Source: Colwellia sp. (GTDB lineage: Bacteria > Pseudomonadota > Gammaproteobacteria > Enterobacterales > Alteromonadaceae). From it: DNA of 64,000 bases. Positions within the stretch are counted from its first letter, which is position 1, and every line of letters starts with the position of its first letter. The stretch is from NCBI GenBank assembly GCA_013215465.1, contig JABSOW010000009.1:1-64000 (forward strand), written 5' to 3'. Positions 17,659 to 27,729 of the stretch are shown piece by piece. The translations under genes and the position numbers were made by a program. Under the pieces are notes generated by a model that saw nothing but the letters and a program-made list of their open reading frames with translations, had not been told where the DNA came from and did no database searches.

Positions 17659-18567
17659 TCAGTGAACTGTCATAGAGATAATTCTCGACAAGGTTGCTTT
17701 CGCTTGTTCTATGTATATGCCGCCAAAAATATTGGCATGATTAAGAATATGATAAAAATTATATACTAGTTTACGTTGTTCATAGCCATCATCAAGCGGG
17801 TATTCAGCTTGATAACCATGGTAAAAGTCATCAGGGAATTGGCCAAACAACTCAGTCATAGCAATATCCACTTCTCGGTCGCCGTAGTAACAAGCAGGGT
17901 CAAATATCATGCCTTGTTCAAAGGTAAAGCCAGTATTTCCTTGCCATAAATCACCATGTACTAGGCATGGCGTTACATAATGATGTAATAAAGCGTCATG
18001 ACAAATTTTAGCGATGTGATCTATGCTGCCGAGTATAATTGATTTTTCAGAAAGTAGTTGTAGTTGCCAAGCGATACGCTGCTCGGAGAAAAAGGTAGTC
18101 CAATTACTGCTCCAATGGTTTGGTTGAATGGTGTTACCAATGAAGTTGTCATGTTGCCAGCCAAATTGACCATGGGACGTTTCTTGATGCATTTGCGCTA
18201 ATTGCTGTCCAAGTTGGTACCAAAGTACAGGCCTTGCTTTAGTGAAATCTATATAATCAAGCACTAAGAAACTTTTATCTAAACTAATACCGATAGCTGT
18301 CACCTCAGGGCAAGCAATATGCGTTAATTTTTTTAATTGCTTTAATGAATAGGCTTCGGCCTGAAAATTTATTAAATTTTCTTTACTATTTAATTTAATA
18401 AAAAAGCTGCGTTTAGCATTCGATACTCTAAAAGAAAGGTTTAACGGTTGATCATTAGCATCTAGAGTGGAGCCGCTAGCAAGACCAGTGGATAAGGAGT
18501 TTTTTTCTTTAATGGTAAACGGCACACCTGTTTCAGCACTAATTGCTTGTTCAATAAGATGCCACAT
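17659..18567 (-). CDS. Fructosamine kinase family protein
   Basis: A 302-residue kinase of the fructosamine-3-kinase family (APH-like fold). Visible are the nucleotide-binding start, the lysine in SFFIKLNSKE, GQQLAQMH, the GQFGWQHDNFIGNT stretch unique to the family, the catalytic loop CLVHGDLWQGN and the metal-binding IFDPACYYGDREVD. These enzymes phosphorylate ketoamine sugar adducts on proteins or amino acids and so aid deglycation; E. coli YniA is a relative. The start is the ATG at 18567 after GGTGA; a TTG four codons upstream is less likely. The hexamer repeat lies directly after its stop codon. Expressed from its own leftward unit. Confidence 0.93.
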   Translation of the reverse strand: MWHLIEQAISAETGVPFTIKEKNSLSTGLASGSTLDANDQPLNLSFRVSNAKRSFFIKLNSKENLINFQAEAYSLKQLKKLTHIACPEVTAIGISLDKSFLVLDYIDFTKARPVLWYQLGQQLAQMHQETSHGQFGWQHDNFIGNTIQPNHWSSNWTTFFSEQRIAWQLQLLSEKSIILGSIDHIAKICHDALLHHYVTPCLVHGDLWQGNTGFTFEQGMIFDPACYYGDREVDIAMTELFGQFPDDFYHGYQAEYPLDDGYEQRKLVYNFYHILNHANIFGGIYIEQAKATLSRIISMTVH

Positions 18568-18775
18568 AATAATCACCAATGTTTAAAGGCTTTTGCTATA
18601 ACTTATGTGAAGTATAGCTGTTTTAATTCAAACTGCTTACCTGAGTATTATGCTGAAAAACGTCAACTGTTATTATTTATTTGGAAGGGTGTTGGCTGGT
18701 TAAGTAATTGATTTTAAATGGTTGTTGTTTGTTTTTGTATCCTCATGAATAATATTTTGAAGTTGTTTGATAATA

Positions 18776-19105
18776 TTATTCGTCAACGATAAGGTGCTTT
18801 AATTTATCAGGAATACCATCCCATTGTTTTGCATCTTTAGGTGGGGCTTTAACGTCAGTGATCCTTGGCCATATTTGGGCAAGCTCGGCATTTAACGCAA
18901 TGAATTGTTTTTGATCGTCAGGCACATCATCTTCTTGGTAAATTGCCCCCGCTGGACATTCGATCGGACATAAATCACAGTCAATACAATCATCGGGGCT
19001 TATTACTAAAAAGTTAGGCCCTTCAAAAAAAGCGTCGACTGGGCACACAGACACACAGTCGGTGTATTTACAGCGAATACAATTATCGGTAACAACAAAG
19101 GTCAT
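18776..19105 (-). CDS. fdxA: Ferredoxin FdxA, [3Fe-4S][4Fe-4S] type
   Basis: A 109-residue seven-iron ferredoxin. The N-terminal cluster ligands lie in [18 protein letters not shown] and in the second motif [16 protein letters not shown], followed by the long C-terminal tail ([11 protein letters not shown]) typical of the Azotobacter FdI/FdxA family. It is a soluble one-electron carrier. It lies head-to-head with the COG2509 flavoprotein gene across 146 bp, but a functional link between the two is only a guess. Confidence 0.93.
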   Translation of the reverse strand: MTFVVTDNCIRCKYTDCVSVCPVDAFFEGPNFLVISPDDCIDCDLCPIECPAGAIYQEDDVPDDQKQFIALNAELAQIWPRITDVKAPPKDAKQWDGIPDKLKHLIVDE

Positions 19106-19251
19106 GTTTGACTCTCGAGAAGATAAATAAGGGGGGCGATCATACCTTTCTTTTCGTTTAATTCAATCTTAAACTTTTGTTTCTTAAATGTTGTAGCACA
19201 GGTAAAATAGCAGCAGACTTTATAACTCTTCTTATTTTTGGATTTCAAACC

Positions 19252-20928
19252 ATGTTACGCCTAACCGATATTAAATTACCGTTAAATCACCAAGCTGATG
19301 CCATTGAGCAAGCAATACTTAAAAAGTTGGCGATTACCAAAGACGAATTAGTCGATTTTAGTATTTTTAAACGTGGTTATGATGCCCGTAAAAAAAATAA
19401 TATATTACTCATTTATACCCTAGATATCAGCACGAATATTGATGAACAGTTACTCGAAAAATTTAGCAAAGACCCTCATGTAAAACTAACGCCAAATATG
19501 GAGTATAACTTTGTCGCGACTGCTCCAGAGAATATAAAACAACGCCCAGTCGTTATTGGCATGGGGCCTTGTGGTTTGTTTGTTGGTTTGCTGCTAGCAC
19601 AAATGGGTTTTAAGCCCATTGTTTTAGAGCGCGGTCAAGAGGTACGTCAGCGTACTAAAGATACTTTCGGCTTCTGGCGTAAAAAAATACTTAATACAGA
19701 ATCAAATGTTCAATTTGGTGAGGGCGGCGCAGGCACTTTTTCTGATGGTAAACTTTATAGCCAAGTTAAAGATCCTAAACATTATAGTCGTAAAGTACTG
19801 AACGAATTTGTTGAAGCCGGTGCACCAGCAGAAATATTGTTTGTTAGTAAGCCGCATATAGGCACGTTTAAATTAGTGACTATGGTAGAAAAAATGCGCG
19901 CGAAAATTTTTGAGCTAGGTGGTGAAGTTCGTTTTGGGGAAAGGGTCGAACAAATTCATTTTGAAAATGACGACAGCGTATCATTTGATGCAGATGCGCT
20001 GACCGGCTTTAGTGCTAAACAAGTTACCGGTTTAACACTTGCCAGTGGTGAGCTTATCGAAACACAGCATATTGCTTTGGCTATCGGTCATAGCGCTCGT
20101 GATACCTTTAAAATGCTCCATGAAGAAGGTGTTTATATAAAAGCCAAGCCATTTTCGGTCGGTTTTCGTATCGAGCATGAGCAGTCGGTTATTGATGAGG
20201 CGCGTTTTGGTCAAAATGCGGGTAATGAAATTTTAGGTGCTGCCGATTACAAGTTAGTTCACCATTGTAGTAATGGTCGCTCTGTTTATAGTTTTTGTAT
20301 GTGCCCTGGCGGTACTGTTGTGGCTGCGGCCTCAGAAGAAGGGCATTTGGTTACTAATGGTATGAGTCAATATTCGCGACATGAGCGCAATGCCAATAGT
20401 GCTATCGTGGTTGGCATTGAGCCGAGTGATTTTTCTAGCGGTAATTTTGGTGCTGGTAATGATGATGTGCTTGCCGGTATTGAATTTCAACGTAACTTAG
20501 AGAAAAAAGCCTTTAAAATGGGTGGAGAAAGTTATGATGCGCCAGTACAGCTAGTAGGAGATTTCTTAGCAGGTAGAAAAAGTGGTGAACATGGCCGTGT
20601 CACGCCATCGTATAAACCTGGGGTAACTTATTGTGACTTAAGTGAAGCGTTGCCTGATTATGCGGTCACCGCTATTCGCGAAGCTTTACCGGCATTTGAG
20701 CGAAAAATTAAAGGCTTCTCTATGAATGAAGCGATATTAACTGCAGTAGAAACGCGTACCTCATCACCTATCCAAATAACGCGCGATAAACAAACGTTAC
20801 AAAGTCTAAATACTAAAGGCTTGTATCCAGCAGGGGAAGGCGCTGGTTATGCGGGAGGTATACTCTCCGCAGGCATTGACGGTATAAAAATTGCCGAAGC
20901 GATGGCATTGTCAATGTTAAAGGCTTAG
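19252..20928 (+). CDS. FAD-dependent oxidoreductase of the COG2509 type
   Basis: A 558-residue flavoprotein. The N-terminal ~90 residues (MLRLTDIKLPLNH..) form the domain typical of this family; the FAD/NAD(P)-binding Rossmann motif VIGMGPCGLFVGLLLAQMG follows, with FGEGGAGTFSDGKLY downstream and a second dinucleotide motif GLYPAGEGAGYAGGI near the end. The substrate is uncharacterised for most members. The ATG at 19252 has GGA upstream; an in-frame TTG at 19177 would add 25 residues. Its 3' end overlaps by 12 bp the end of the convergent START-domain gene. Confidence 0.85.
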   Translation: MLRLTDIKLPLNHQADAIEQAILKKLAITKDELVDFSIFKRGYDARKKNNILLIYTLDISTNIDEQLLEKFSKDPHVKLTPNMEYNFVATAPENIKQRPVVIGMGPCGLFVGLLLAQMGFKPIVLERGQEVRQRTKDTFGFWRKKILNTESNVQFGEGGAGTFSDGKLYSQVKDPKHYSRKVLNEFVEAGAPAEILFVSKPHIGTFKLVTMVEKMRAKIFELGGEVRFGERVEQIHFENDDSVSFDADALTGFSAKQVTGLTLASGELIETQHIALAIGHSARDTFKMLHEEGVYIKAKPFSVGFRIEHEQSVIDEARFGQNAGNEILGAADYKLVHHCSNGRSVYSFCMCPGGTVVAAASEEGHLVTNGMSQYSRHERNANSAIVVGIEPSDFSSGNFGAGNDDVLAGIEFQRNLEKKAFKMGGESYDAPVQLVGDFLAGRKSGEHGRVTPSYKPGVTYCDLSEALPDYAVTAIREALPAFERKIKGFSMNEAILTAVETRTSSPIQITRDKQTLQSLNTKGLYPAGEGAGYAGGILSAGIDGIKIAEAMALSMLKA

Positions 20929-21603
20929 CTCGGTAATTCCTGGTATGGTTTGTTGTTGCCATTTTGATTTTGGTAACAACAGGCTCAATCTTTTCATTGA
21001 TTTTAAAATTGCTTTTAATGCTAATTGATCGGCAAACCATTTTGGTATGTTTCCGCCACTATCAGCGATAAAAGTGTATTCAATGATGAGTTGCTGCTGT
21101 TGCGCATTATTTATTATCGGGGTGAGCAACCAATGCCCCTGATAAAACTTTACCCGCACTGCACTTGAATGCTCTACATCAACACTAAAATCATCTTTCA
21201 ATTGTATTTCTACTGATAAATCATTATTTTGCCAATAATGTGAATGAAGTTGCAAATGTCTAGATTTTAATGGCCAAACAGCAGAAAAATCAACCGTAAA
21301 TATATGCTCAGTTGCTGACAAATGCTTCACTACTTTACTGCTACTTGCATAGGTTAGCCATGTTGGTGTTTTATTGACATCTTGTAAAAATAATAAAAAC
21401 CCCGATAGGCTTGAGTTTACCAATGCAGTTGCTTTTATTTCAGTTAATTTATCAATTGTTGATATTCTAGAACTAACACTGAGCTTTTTAGATTGTTTCC
21501 ATTTTTTCCATGGTAACTCTGCTACCAAAGGAGCTGCTTGTACAACGCAAGCTTGACAAATAATTACAGTAACTATCATGATCTTGCATATATTAAAGTT
21601 CAA
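20917..21603 (-). CDS. Secreted START/SRPBCC-like domain protein
   Basis: A 228-residue protein with an N-terminal hydrophobic signal peptide (cleavage likely after VVQAAP or VQA) and one START-like lipid-binding fold. The stretch KATALVNSSLSGFLLFLQDVNKTPTWL and the later WPLKSRHLQLHSHY are family-typical. A periplasmic location and a lipid or hydrophobic ligand are inferred. The start is uncertain: TTG at 21603 overlaps the end of the GGDEF/EAL gene, while ATG at 21579 gives a shorter n-region. Overlap at both ends (12 bp with the flavoprotein, 11 bp with the GGDEF gene) suggests translational coupling with the upstream gene. Confidence 0.72.
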   Translation of the reverse strand: MNFNICKIMIVTVIICQACVVQAAPLVAELPWKKWKQSKKLSVSSRISTIDKLTEIKATALVNSSLSGFLLFLQDVNKTPTWLTYASSSKVVKHLSATEHIFTVDFSAVWPLKSRHLQLHSHYWQNNDLSVEIQLKDDFSVDVEHSSAVRVKFYQGHWLLTPIINNAQQQQLIIEYTFIADSGGNIPKWFADQLALKAILKSMKRLSLLLPKSKWQQQTIPGITELSL

Positions 21604-23683
21604 AAGAATAATTCATTGAGCTGGTATCTTTTAATAACGTTGTCATATCATCTGTAGTTAATGGCTTGCTAAATAAATAGCCTTGGCCATAATCACAACC
21701 TAAAGTTCGTAGCAGCTCAAATTGTTGTTTTGTTTCTATGCCTTCAGCCACTACTTTTAAATTTAGGGCGTGTGACATAGCAATAACGGCATTAATGAGT
21801 GCTTTATCTTTACTGTTTGAGGTCATATCGTTGATAAAGCTACGGTCAATTTTTAAGACATCAAATGGGTAAGTTCTAAGGTAACTTAAACTAGAATAAC
21901 CGGTGCCAAAGTCATCCATTGCCATCTTTATGCCTAAATTGGTAATACTATTTAAAACCTCTCTTACTTGCCTATGACCTGACAATAAAACACCTTCAGT
22001 TATTTCTAACTCTAGGGATCCCGAAGTAATATTTGTTTCATTTAGGGTTTGCTTGATTACATTAATCAGTTGTAAATCTCTGAATTGTCTCGGAGATAAG
22101 TTAACAGCAATTTGAAATGAGTCATCAAAGTTTTTTTGCCAAATGGCGGTTTGCTTTACCGCTTGTTTAAGTACGAACTGCCCTAAAGGAATGATAGCGC
22201 CGGTTTGCTCTGCGACACTAATAAATTCATCGGGAGGTACATTGCCTAAAACGGGATTATGCCAACGTAATAAGGCTTCAGCACCCATAATTTTTGTATT
22301 AACGAGATCTATTTTTGGCTGATAATGGACCGAAAACTCATTTCTGGCTAAAGCGCCATGTAGTTGCTCTTCAATAGCTAAGCGCCGCTGTGCACATTCA
22401 TTCATTTGGCGAGTGTAATAAGAGTAAGTATTTCTTCCGCATTTTTTTGCATCATACATGGCGGAGTCGGCATTGCGTAATAATTCAGACGCATCACTGG
22501 CATCATTAGGGTAAATAGCTATGCCAACACTGGTTGTTAGTAATAACTCTCTAGCATTTATAACAAATATTTTTCTAAATTGATTAAGTAGGTTTTCAAC
22601 AATAGGCTGTGCTTCCTCAATCTTCTTTAAGCCACCAAGAATAATAATAAACTCATCACCGCCTAAACGACCTACAGTATCAACACTGCGAACAACATTA
22701 CGTAATCTATTAGCGGCATCAATTAATAGTTGATCGCCGACATCATGCCCTAAAGTGTCATTCACTTTTTTAAAGTCATCTAAGTCTAAAAATAGTAATG
22801 CGACTAACTCATTATTTCTTTTTGCTTCTTCACAGGCCAGCTCTAATCTATCTAGTGATAAAAATCGATTGGGTAAAAAGGTTAATGAATCAAAATGAGC
22901 CTGATGAAGGATTTTTTCTTCATGCTCTTTTTGTACACTTATATCTGAATGGGTACCGATAAAACGCAGTGGCTTGCCAGTGCTATCACTTTCTACTACC
23001 TCGCCCTTGCCACGAATCCACATGTAAGTATTGTTTTTACGTAAAAACCGAAATTCGACATCATATTCTGCAGATTTCCCCGCTAGGTACGACTCAACGT
23101 TATGAGTAATATGAGCAATGTCATCGGCGTGCACTCGTTTTAGCCATTCATCAACAGAAGCTGGGAAGGCATCTTTTTCATAACCCGCCATGGTGTAGTA
23201 ACGTTCATTAAATTCAACAGTATTAGTATTAAGGTGCCAACTCCAAATACCATCATTAGCGATTTTCATCACCATGCAATTGCGTTTTTCATTATTAATG
23301 AGGGTTTGTTCTATTGCTATTCGCTTGCTTATGTCTTGAATAGTACTGAACACATAGGTATTGCCGTCAATGTTAATACTTTTTTCTACTACTTCTGACA
23401 TAAAAGTAGAGCCATCTTTTCTCTGCAATAGTACTTGTATAATCTGATTTTCTTTAACCGATATTGTTTGCTCAAACGGTGAATCATCTTGTTTAGGGGC
23501 TTTTATATCGAACATATTCATGTTCAATAACGCTACTTCACTATATCCCATGATTTGACAAAAGGCAGGATTAACAAAAATATAACCTCCTTTTAAATCG
23601 GCGACAGTTATTCCTTGGGACGATTCATCAACGAGCGTTTGATATAACTGGCTTGTTGGAAATAAGGCGTTTTCTAAAGTCAT
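21593..23683 (-). CDS. PAS-PAS-GGDEF-EAL cyclic-di-GMP protein
   Basis: A 696-residue cytoplasmic signalling protein. Two PAS/PAC sensor domains (about 10-125 and 130-255) precede a GGDEF domain (about 260-430) and an EAL domain (about 440-690). The cyclase site RLGGDEF is intact with the inhibitory RxxD (RSVD) five residues upstream. The phosphodiesterase set EALLRW, LEITE, DDFGTGYSS, KIDRSFI and AEGIET is also intact. It can in principle make and break cyclic-di-GMP, with the PAS domains sensing a ligand or redox state. No membrane segment is visible. The START-like gene overlaps its 3' end. Confidence 0.95.
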   Translation of the reverse strand: MTLENALFPTSQLYQTLVDESSQGITVADLKGGYIFVNPAFCQIMGYSEVALLNMNMFDIKAPKQDDSPFEQTISVKENQIIQVLLQRKDGSTFMSEVVEKSINIDGNTYVFSTIQDISKRIAIEQTLINNEKRNCMVMKIANDGIWSWHLNTNTVEFNERYYTMAGYEKDAFPASVDEWLKRVHADDIAHITHNVESYLAGKSAEYDVEFRFLRKNNTYMWIRGKGEVVESDSTGKPLRFIGTHSDISVQKEHEEKILHQAHFDSLTFLPNRFLSLDRLELACEEAKRNNELVALLFLDLDDFKKVNDTLGHDVGDQLLIDAANRLRNVVRSVDTVGRLGGDEFIIILGGLKKIEEAQPIVENLLNQFRKIFVINARELLLTTSVGIAIYPNDASDASELLRNADSAMYDAKKCGRNTYSYYTRQMNECAQRRLAIEEQLHGALARNEFSVHYQPKIDLVNTKIMGAEALLRWHNPVLGNVPPDEFISVAEQTGAIIPLGQFVLKQAVKQTAIWQKNFDDSFQIAVNLSPRQFRDLQLINVIKQTLNETNITSGSLELEITEGVLLSGHRQVREVLNSITNLGIKMAMDDFGTGYSSLSYLRTYPFDVLKIDRSFINDMTSNSKDKALINAVIAMSHALNLKVVAEGIETKQQFELLRTLGCDYGQGYLFSKPLTTDDMTTLLKDTSSMNYSFEL

Positions 23684-23987
23684 AATATGGTCTTGTAGCT
23701 ATTGGTTAATCGGAAGTCTTGCCCTGAAACGTTTTTTTTGTGCACAATAAGAAAAAAATTTAACTGCGAAAGGTCAACAGACCCTAGTATTATTTGAAAA
23801 GTGGGATTTATTTTTATTAATTAAATAATAGCTTATTTAGTCGTTATTTGGGGTTATTTGTTAGTTGGAGTGAAATAGTCAGTTAAAAACCTTGTGTATA
23901 AACGGTAAGGCTTTTACAATTCTCGCCTTATTTTAATAGACTTCAAGCGACGCCTAGTATGTGCCGCCACTGAATAAGGAAAAACTC
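23684..23987. promoter_or_regulatory. thrS upstream region
   Basis: About 300 bp between the divergent GGDEF/EAL gene and thrS. It must hold both promoters. An AAGGCTTTTACAATTCTCGCCTT stretch near 23908-23930 has short dyad symmetry and could be part of a leader. In E. coli, ThrRS binds its own mRNA leader; whether that occurs here is not visible. Confidence 0.35.
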
Positions 23988-25898
23988 ATGCCTATAATAA
24001 CTCTCCCTGATGGCTCTACTCGCTCTTTTGATAACGCTGTATCAGTAATGGATGTTGCCCTAGATATTGGTCCAGGTCTCGCTAAAGCAACCATTGCTGG
24101 CCGTATCAATGGTGATTTAGTTGATGCATGCGAGTTAATTGAAAATGATGCTAGTTTACAACTTATAACCAGTAAAGATGATGAAGGTTTAGAAATTATC
24201 CGTCATTCTTGTGCACATTTATTAGGCCATGCAATTAAACAATTATGGCCAGACACTAAAATGGCGATTGGTCCTACTATTGATAATGGTTTTTATTATG
24301 ATGTTGACTTAGAACATACCATTACGACAGATGATTTAGTTAAACTTGAAAAGCGTATGACAGAATTAGCGCGCACTAATTATCAAGTAGTGAAAAAAGT
24401 TGGTACATGGCAAACCGCACGTGATGCTTTTGAAGCACGTGGTGAAAGCTATAAAATTGAAATTTTAGATGAAAACATCTCTCAAGACGATACTCCTGCG
24501 TTATATCATCATGAAGAATACCTTGATATGTGTCGTGGCCCACATGTGCCAAGCATGCGTCATTGTCATCACTTTAAGTTGATGAAACTTGCGGGCGCGT
24601 ATTGGCGTGGTAATAGTGATAACAAGATGTTACAACGTGTTTATGGTACCGCTTGGGCAGACAAAAAGCAGCTTAAAGCTTATATTCAGCGCCTTGCTGA
24701 AGCAGAAAAACGTGATCACCGTAAAATTGGTAAAACATTAGATTTATTTCATTGGCAAGAAGAAGCGCCGGGAATGGTGTTTTGGCACAATGATGGCTGG
24801 ACAATTTATACCGAATTAGAAAAGTTCATTCGTGAAAAATTACATGAGTATGATTACGATGAAGTAAAAGCGCCGATGATGATGGACAGAAGTCTTTGGG
24901 AAAAATCAGGTCATTGGGAAAAATATGCTGACGGTATGTTTACTACGACCTCTGAAAAGCGTGAATACGCGATAAAACCGATGAACTGTCCCGGCCATGT
25001 ACAAATTTTTAATCAAGGATTGAAATCTTATCGTGATTTACCACTACGTATAGCTGAATTTGGTTGTTGTCATCGTAATGAGCCATCAGGTGCTTTACAC
25101 GGTTTAATGCGTGTACGTGGTTTCACTCAAGATGACGCTCATATTTTCTGTATGGAGTCACAAGTACAAGCAGAAGTAACCAAATGTATTGAAATGGTCT
25201 ATGATGTGTATAGTTCATTTGGCTTTGAAGACATTGTGGTTAAGTTATCAACGCGCCCGGAAAACCGTATAGGTAGCGATGAAATTTGGGATAAGGCTGA
25301 AGCTGGTTTAGCGCAAGCATTAACCGATAGTAATATTGCTTTTGAATATTTACCGGGTGAAGGTGCCTTTTACGGTCCTAAAATTGAATTCACTTTAATG
25401 GATTGTTTAGGTCGTGGTTGGCAATGTGGTACAGTACAGCTTGATTTTGCTTTGCCAGAGCGTTTAGGGGCAACTTATGTTGGTGAAGACAACGAAAGAT
25501 ACACTCCGGTAATGATCCACAGAGCTATTTTAGGATCATTAGAGCGTTTTATTGGTATTTTAATCGAAGAGTACTCAGGCAAATTTCCAACGTGGTTATC
25601 GCCAACTCATGCCACAATTATGAATATTACCGACAAACAAGGTGAATATTGTAAAAAAATTGTTAAAAAACTAAAAGAAAATGGCTTTAGAGCAAAACTA
25701 GACTTGAGAAATGAGAAGATAGGCTTTAAAATCCGCGAGCACACTTTAAAGAGAGTTCCTTATTTGTTAGTTGTAGGTGACAAAGAAATGGCAGCAGGTG
25801 AAATTGCGGTTAGAACTCGAAGTGGTGAAGATTTAGGGAAAATGTCTGTTGATGACTTTATCGCCAAATTAGGTGAAGAAGTAAAAACGAGACAATAA
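23988..25898 (+). CDS. thrS: Threonyl-tRNA synthetase
   Basis: A 636-residue class II synthetase that charges tRNA-Thr. Domain order is TGS (about 1-60), the N2 editing domain (about 65-240, [10 protein letters not shown] and the SAD-like CRGPHVP), the catalytic core (motif 2 [23 protein letters not shown], the zinc-binding Cys in MNCPGH, motif 3 with [13 protein letters not shown]) and the anticodon-binding domain (about 535-636). Length matches E. coli. The ATG at 23988 has AAGGA upstream. First gene of the conserved thrS-infC-rpmI-rplT order. Confidence 0.98.
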   Translation: MPIITLPDGSTRSFDNAVSVMDVALDIGPGLAKATIAGRINGDLVDACELIENDASLQLITSKDDEGLEIIRHSCAHLLGHAIKQLWPDTKMAIGPTIDNGFYYDVDLEHTITTDDLVKLEKRMTELARTNYQVVKKVGTWQTARDAFEARGESYKIEILDENISQDDTPALYHHEEYLDMCRGPHVPSMRHCHHFKLMKLAGAYWRGNSDNKMLQRVYGTAWADKKQLKAYIQRLAEAEKRDHRKIGKTLDLFHWQEEAPGMVFWHNDGWTIYTELEKFIREKLHEYDYDEVKAPMMMDRSLWEKSGHWEKYADGMFTTTSEKREYAIKPMNCPGHVQIFNQGLKSYRDLPLRIAEFGCCHRNEPSGALHGLMRVRGFTQDDAHIFCMESQVQAEVTKCIEMVYDVYSSFGFEDIVVKLSTRPENRIGSDEIWDKAEAGLAQALTDSNIAFEYLPGEGAFYGPKIEFTLMDCLGRGWQCGTVQLDFALPERLGATYVGEDNERYTPVMIHRAILGSLERFIGILIEEYSGKFPTWLSPTHATIMNITDKQGEYCKKIVKKLKENGFRAKLDLRNEKIGFKIREHTLKRVPYLLVVGDKEMAAGEIAVRTRSGEDLGKMSVDDFIAKLGEEVKTRQ

Positions 25899-26112
25899 AT
25901 AAAATTTCGAGTGGCGAGTTAATAATAACGAGCTGCTTTAGCACAAATTTGAACTTCTAAGTAATAATTAGTTTTATCACTTAGAAAGTAGAGATTAATT
26001 TCGATTTTGAGGAAAAAGCGCGGAGTTGACGCACGTCAATGAGCACTTTTGACAAAGAAGTCGGAATAAAGATCAATTTTAAGTTAATAAAAAAGGTTTC
26101 TGTAGGAGGAAC
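25899..26112. other. thrS-infC intergenic region with possible dispersed element
   Basis: This 214-bp gap is unusually long between two genes that are normally close. It contains TTGACGCACGTCAA, a dyad at about 26027-26040, within a GC-richer segment, then AT-rich DNA up to the infC ribosome site AGGAGG (26104-26109). The segment from about 25993 to 26083 has the look of an intergenic dispersed repeat, but only one copy is present in this window. Confidence 0.35.
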
Positions 26113-26118
26113 ATGGCT

Positions 26119-26670
26119 ATTAAAGGTGGACAACGAGGCGGGCAAAAAGAGCCAGCACATCGTTTAAATGAGTTAATCACAGGTATTACTGGCAACGAAG
26201 TTCGTTTAATTAAGTATGACGGAGAGCCAGGAGGCATTGTTTCATTAGATGAAGCATTTGACCAAGCTGATGAAGCTGGTGTAGATCTTGTTGAAATTAG
26301 CCCAACCGCTAAACCTCCCGTTTGTCGCGTCATGGATTACGGCAAGTTTATCTATGAAAAAGCTAAAGAACAAAAAGAACAACGTAAAAATCAGAAACAA
26401 ATACAGGTAAAGGAAATTAAATTCCGTCCTGGTACAGATGAAGGCGATTATCAGGTGAAATTACGTAACCTGAAACGCTTTTTAGAAGGCGGCGACAAGG
26501 TCAAGGTTACATTACGTTTCCGTGGCCGTGAAATGGCCCACCAAGAGCTCGGTTTAGCGCTTCTTACTCGTGTTAAAAACGATTTAGAAGAATTAGCCGT
26601 ACTTGAATTCTTTCCGCGTAGAGCAGAAGGACGTCAAATGGTGATGGTTTTAGCCCCTAAAAATAGATAA
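26119..26670 (+). CDS. infC: Translation initiation factor IF-3
   Basis: A protein of 183 residues (185 if read from the ATG at 26113). It keeps 30S subunits free and proofreads start-codon choice. The N-domain ([43 protein letters not shown]) and C-domain ([44 protein letters not shown]) are complete. Two starts are possible: ATG at 26113, only 3 bases after AGGAGG, or ATT at 26119 with a 9-base spacing. The ATT is followed by codons for KGG, the same as the AUU start region of E. coli infC, where IF-3 represses its own AUU start. Confidence 0.95.
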   Translation: MKGGQRGGQKEPAHRLNELITGITGNEVRLIKYDGEPGGIVSLDEAFDQADEAGVDLVEISPTAKPPVCRVMDYGKFIYEKAKEQKEQRKNQKQIQVKEIKFRPGTDEGDYQVKLRNLKRFLEGGDKVKVTLRFRGREMAHQELGLALLTRVKNDLEELAVLEFFPRRAEGRQMVMVLAPKNR

Positions 26671-26878
26671 TCTTTGGTTTGACAAGTAATTAGTGCGGTT
26701 TCGAAATTCGAGTTCTGTGCTAATTCACCAATTTTATCTTTACGCTGGTAGTACAGGCTTGCAAGTAAATTGATTATTCATGCTTTACGGTGAGAAAAAT
26801 CAGTTTCGCCCTCGCTACTTAATATTTGGCATATACCTTTTCTTTTATTAGGAACGGTATAAATTTGAGAATTATTCC

Positions 26879-27073
26879 ATGCCTAAAATGAAAACTAATA
26901 AAGGTGCTGCAAAGCGCTTTAAAAAAACAGCTAATGGCTACAAGTTCAAACAAGCTGGCTTACGTCATATTTTGACTAAACGCCGTACTAAAGTTAAGCG
27001 TCATCTTCGTGCTAAACACATGATCGCCGCATCTGACATTAAGTCAGTTAAAAAACTATTACGTCACGGTTAA
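26879..27073 (+). CDS. rpmI: 50S ribosomal protein L35
   Basis: A 64-residue highly basic protein ([17 protein letters not shown].., with [13 protein letters not shown]), the normal size and sequence of bL35. It lies 208 bp after infC and 16 bp before rplT. In E. coli, L20 represses the rpmI-rplT cistrons through an RNA structure upstream of rpmI; the long leader here is compatible with that, but I cannot confirm the fold. Confidence 0.97.
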   Translation: MPKMKTNKGAAKRFKKTANGYKFKQAGLRHILTKRRTKVKRHLRAKHMIAASDIKSVKKLLRHG

Positions 27074-27086
27074 TTAGGAGAAATAG

Positions 27087-27449
<363 letters not shown>

Positions 27450-27474
27450 GAATTGAAAAGTTGTAATTGAGATA

Positions 27475-27506
27475 AGGACGCCTTTGTGCGTCCTTTTCTT
27501 TTTTTA
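27475..27506 (+). terminator. Terminator of the infC-rpmI-rplT operon
   Basis: An 8-bp perfect GC-rich stem AAGGACGC/GCGTCCTT with loop CTTTGT, followed by TTCTTTTTTT, 25 bp after the rplT stop. Confidence 0.93.
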
Positions 27507-27729
27507 ATCATTCTAACTTGCTCTTTAGCTCACTTCCTGCGTTTTAAAGTACTCACTAATAGTAATTAGCTCCGTGCTTTAACCTTGAAATTAAGCTAAA
27601 TACCTTCGTCATAATGTATTAAAATAATTTTATTAATTATACCGAATGATATTTTTAGTTTAAAAGACTAAATCACAGATATTATTCGCTACAATTAATT
27701 TTAAATCTAAAAAGTTAAGGTCTAATACC

